A DNA stretch of 16,131 nucleotides from JBGTLA01 sp041744375 (GTDB lineage: Bacteria; Actinomycetota; Acidimicrobiia; Spongiisociales; ZC4RG35), in assembly GCA_041744375.1 (NCBI GenBank), contig JBGTLA010000044.1, positions 1 through 16,131 on the forward strand, written 5' to 3'. Position numbers and translations under genes: made by a program. Positions 15,578 through 16,131 of the stretch are shown here, piece after piece. Positions within the stretch are counted from its first letter, which is position 1, and every line of letters starts with the position of its first letter. The notes beneath the pieces were generated by a model, which was not told the origin of the DNA, did not search any database, and worked only from the letters and a program-made list of their open reading frames with translations.

Positions 15578-15995
15578 GATGAAACGGGTCCGCCACTTGA
15601 ACGGCGTCGGGAAGCATCGTGTTGAAGGTCTTCCGACACGGACCCGACAGATCCAACGTCGCCCACTTGACCTGTTTCCGCCACTCGGGTGTTCGATCTT
15701 GCAACCATTTCATGGGGCCAGTGGCGGTGCGGCCGGCCACGACATCGAGGAGCTGACCGGCCTCGACATCGACGATCTGAGTCGTCCACCGTTGGCGGCG
15801 CCACTTCCCGACACGGCATCGCAGCGTCTCGTCCAAGCCGATGGCGGCGACGTCTCCGAACCGTGCTGGGTCGTCAATGAGTGCTTGGCCATAGGCGACC
15901 ACGGCGTCCATCACCGGATGCCAGCCACAGCCCAGATCCTTGGCCACCTCCGTGACCGATCGGCCACATCGTCCCACCTGCACTGTCGCCCTGGG
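15578..15995 (-). pseudogene. ISL3-family transposase fragment interrupted by the intron
   Basis: From about 15983 the frame reads VGRCGRSVTEVAKDLGCGWHPVMDAVVAYG, then IGLDET (first catalytic Asp) and ATLDLSGPCRKTF (second Asp), ending NTMLPDAVQVADPFH, all typical of the DDE domain of ISL3 transposases. The usual continuation (VVKLAN-like, then the third catalytic Glu) is absent because the group II intron begins one base after the FH codons. The open frame continues to 15408, but that tail is intron sequence. The N-terminal zinc-finger part is also missing, replaced by the IS3 end near 15990-16020. Non-functional. Confidence 0.8.
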
Positions 15996-16049
15996 CTTCC
16001 CCTCGAATCGTGGAGGGTTTCTTATTGGTGGTGTCGGGTGGTCTCGAGG

Positions 16050-16131
16050 TCATGCTGCCTTCGTGTCGGTGTCCCGTCCGATTGCTCGGTCAGCGAGTAC
16101 CTGCTCGTAGGCGACCGGGCTCATCATCTCA
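16050..16131 (-). pseudogene. IS3-family transposase, C-terminal end, cut by window edge
   Basis: Reading in from the right edge, 26 residues EMMSPVAYEQVLADRAIGRD plus TDTKAA and a stop at 16052-16050. This matches the tail of IS3-type OrfB integrases, where a (L)GxxSPxxYE motif closes the catalytic domain. The right terminal repeat would lie in 15990-16049, which contains ACCCTCCACGATTCGAGGGG, but its exact end cannot be fixed. Whether the rest of the IS is intact lies outside the window. Confidence 0.65.

Noticed and set aside
15408..15578. C-terminal part of the open ISL3 frame
   Set aside because: Translation after VADPFH loses all transposase character and begins at the intron's GTGCGCC.
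1..16131. CRISPR array, tRNA or rRNA genes
   Set aside because: No regularly spaced repeats and no cloverleaf or rRNA-like sequence noticed on reading either strand.

Overview
The window is GC-rich DNA from what looks like a high-GC actinobacterium, possibly of the Acidimicrobiia. That placement is an inference from protein flavour, promoters sitting directly on start codons, and Streptomyces-like ATGCAT-type ARG boxes. Positions 1 to about 12,830 are ordinary, tightly packed chromosome. Positions from about 12,830 to the right edge are a graveyard of nested, broken mobile elements.

Arginine biosynthesis fills the left half in two minus-strand operons. argC-argJ-argB-argD (9082 to 4859) makes ornithine from N-acetylglutamate. 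argR-argG-argH (3003 to beyond the left edge) carries the repressor and the last two steps from citrulline to arginine. Genes within each operon mostly join by 4-base ATGA overlaps. Both operons start at a near-identical 18-bp palindrome (16 of 18 bases shared) laid over a -10 box, which in turn lies 7-8 nt from the start codon. This implies ArgR-controlled, leaderless transcripts. Between the operons, on the other strand, sits a GMC/cholesterol-oxidase-like flavoenzyme with a four-cysteine cluster. argF, needed to join the two half-pathways, is not present here.

Upstream of argC lie three minus-strand housekeeping or accessory genes: a CCA-adding tRNA nucleotidyltransferase with an HD domain, a PilT-like ATPase with unusual motif changes, and a class II histone-deacetylase-like amidohydrolase.

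The right part reads, in order: an unassigned 370-bp stretch; the N-terminal stump of a tyrosine recombinase on the plus strand; a 3'-truncated group II intron on the minus strand with a reverse transcriptase/maturase gene; an ISL3-family transposase fragment into which the intron's 5' end is inserted; and the C-terminal end of an IS3-family transposase at the right edge. The intron is the most unusual object: its structured RNA region carries two diverged copies of the segment from late domain I through domain III to the start of domain IV, arranged head to tail before the RT gene. This suggests a chimera of two introns.
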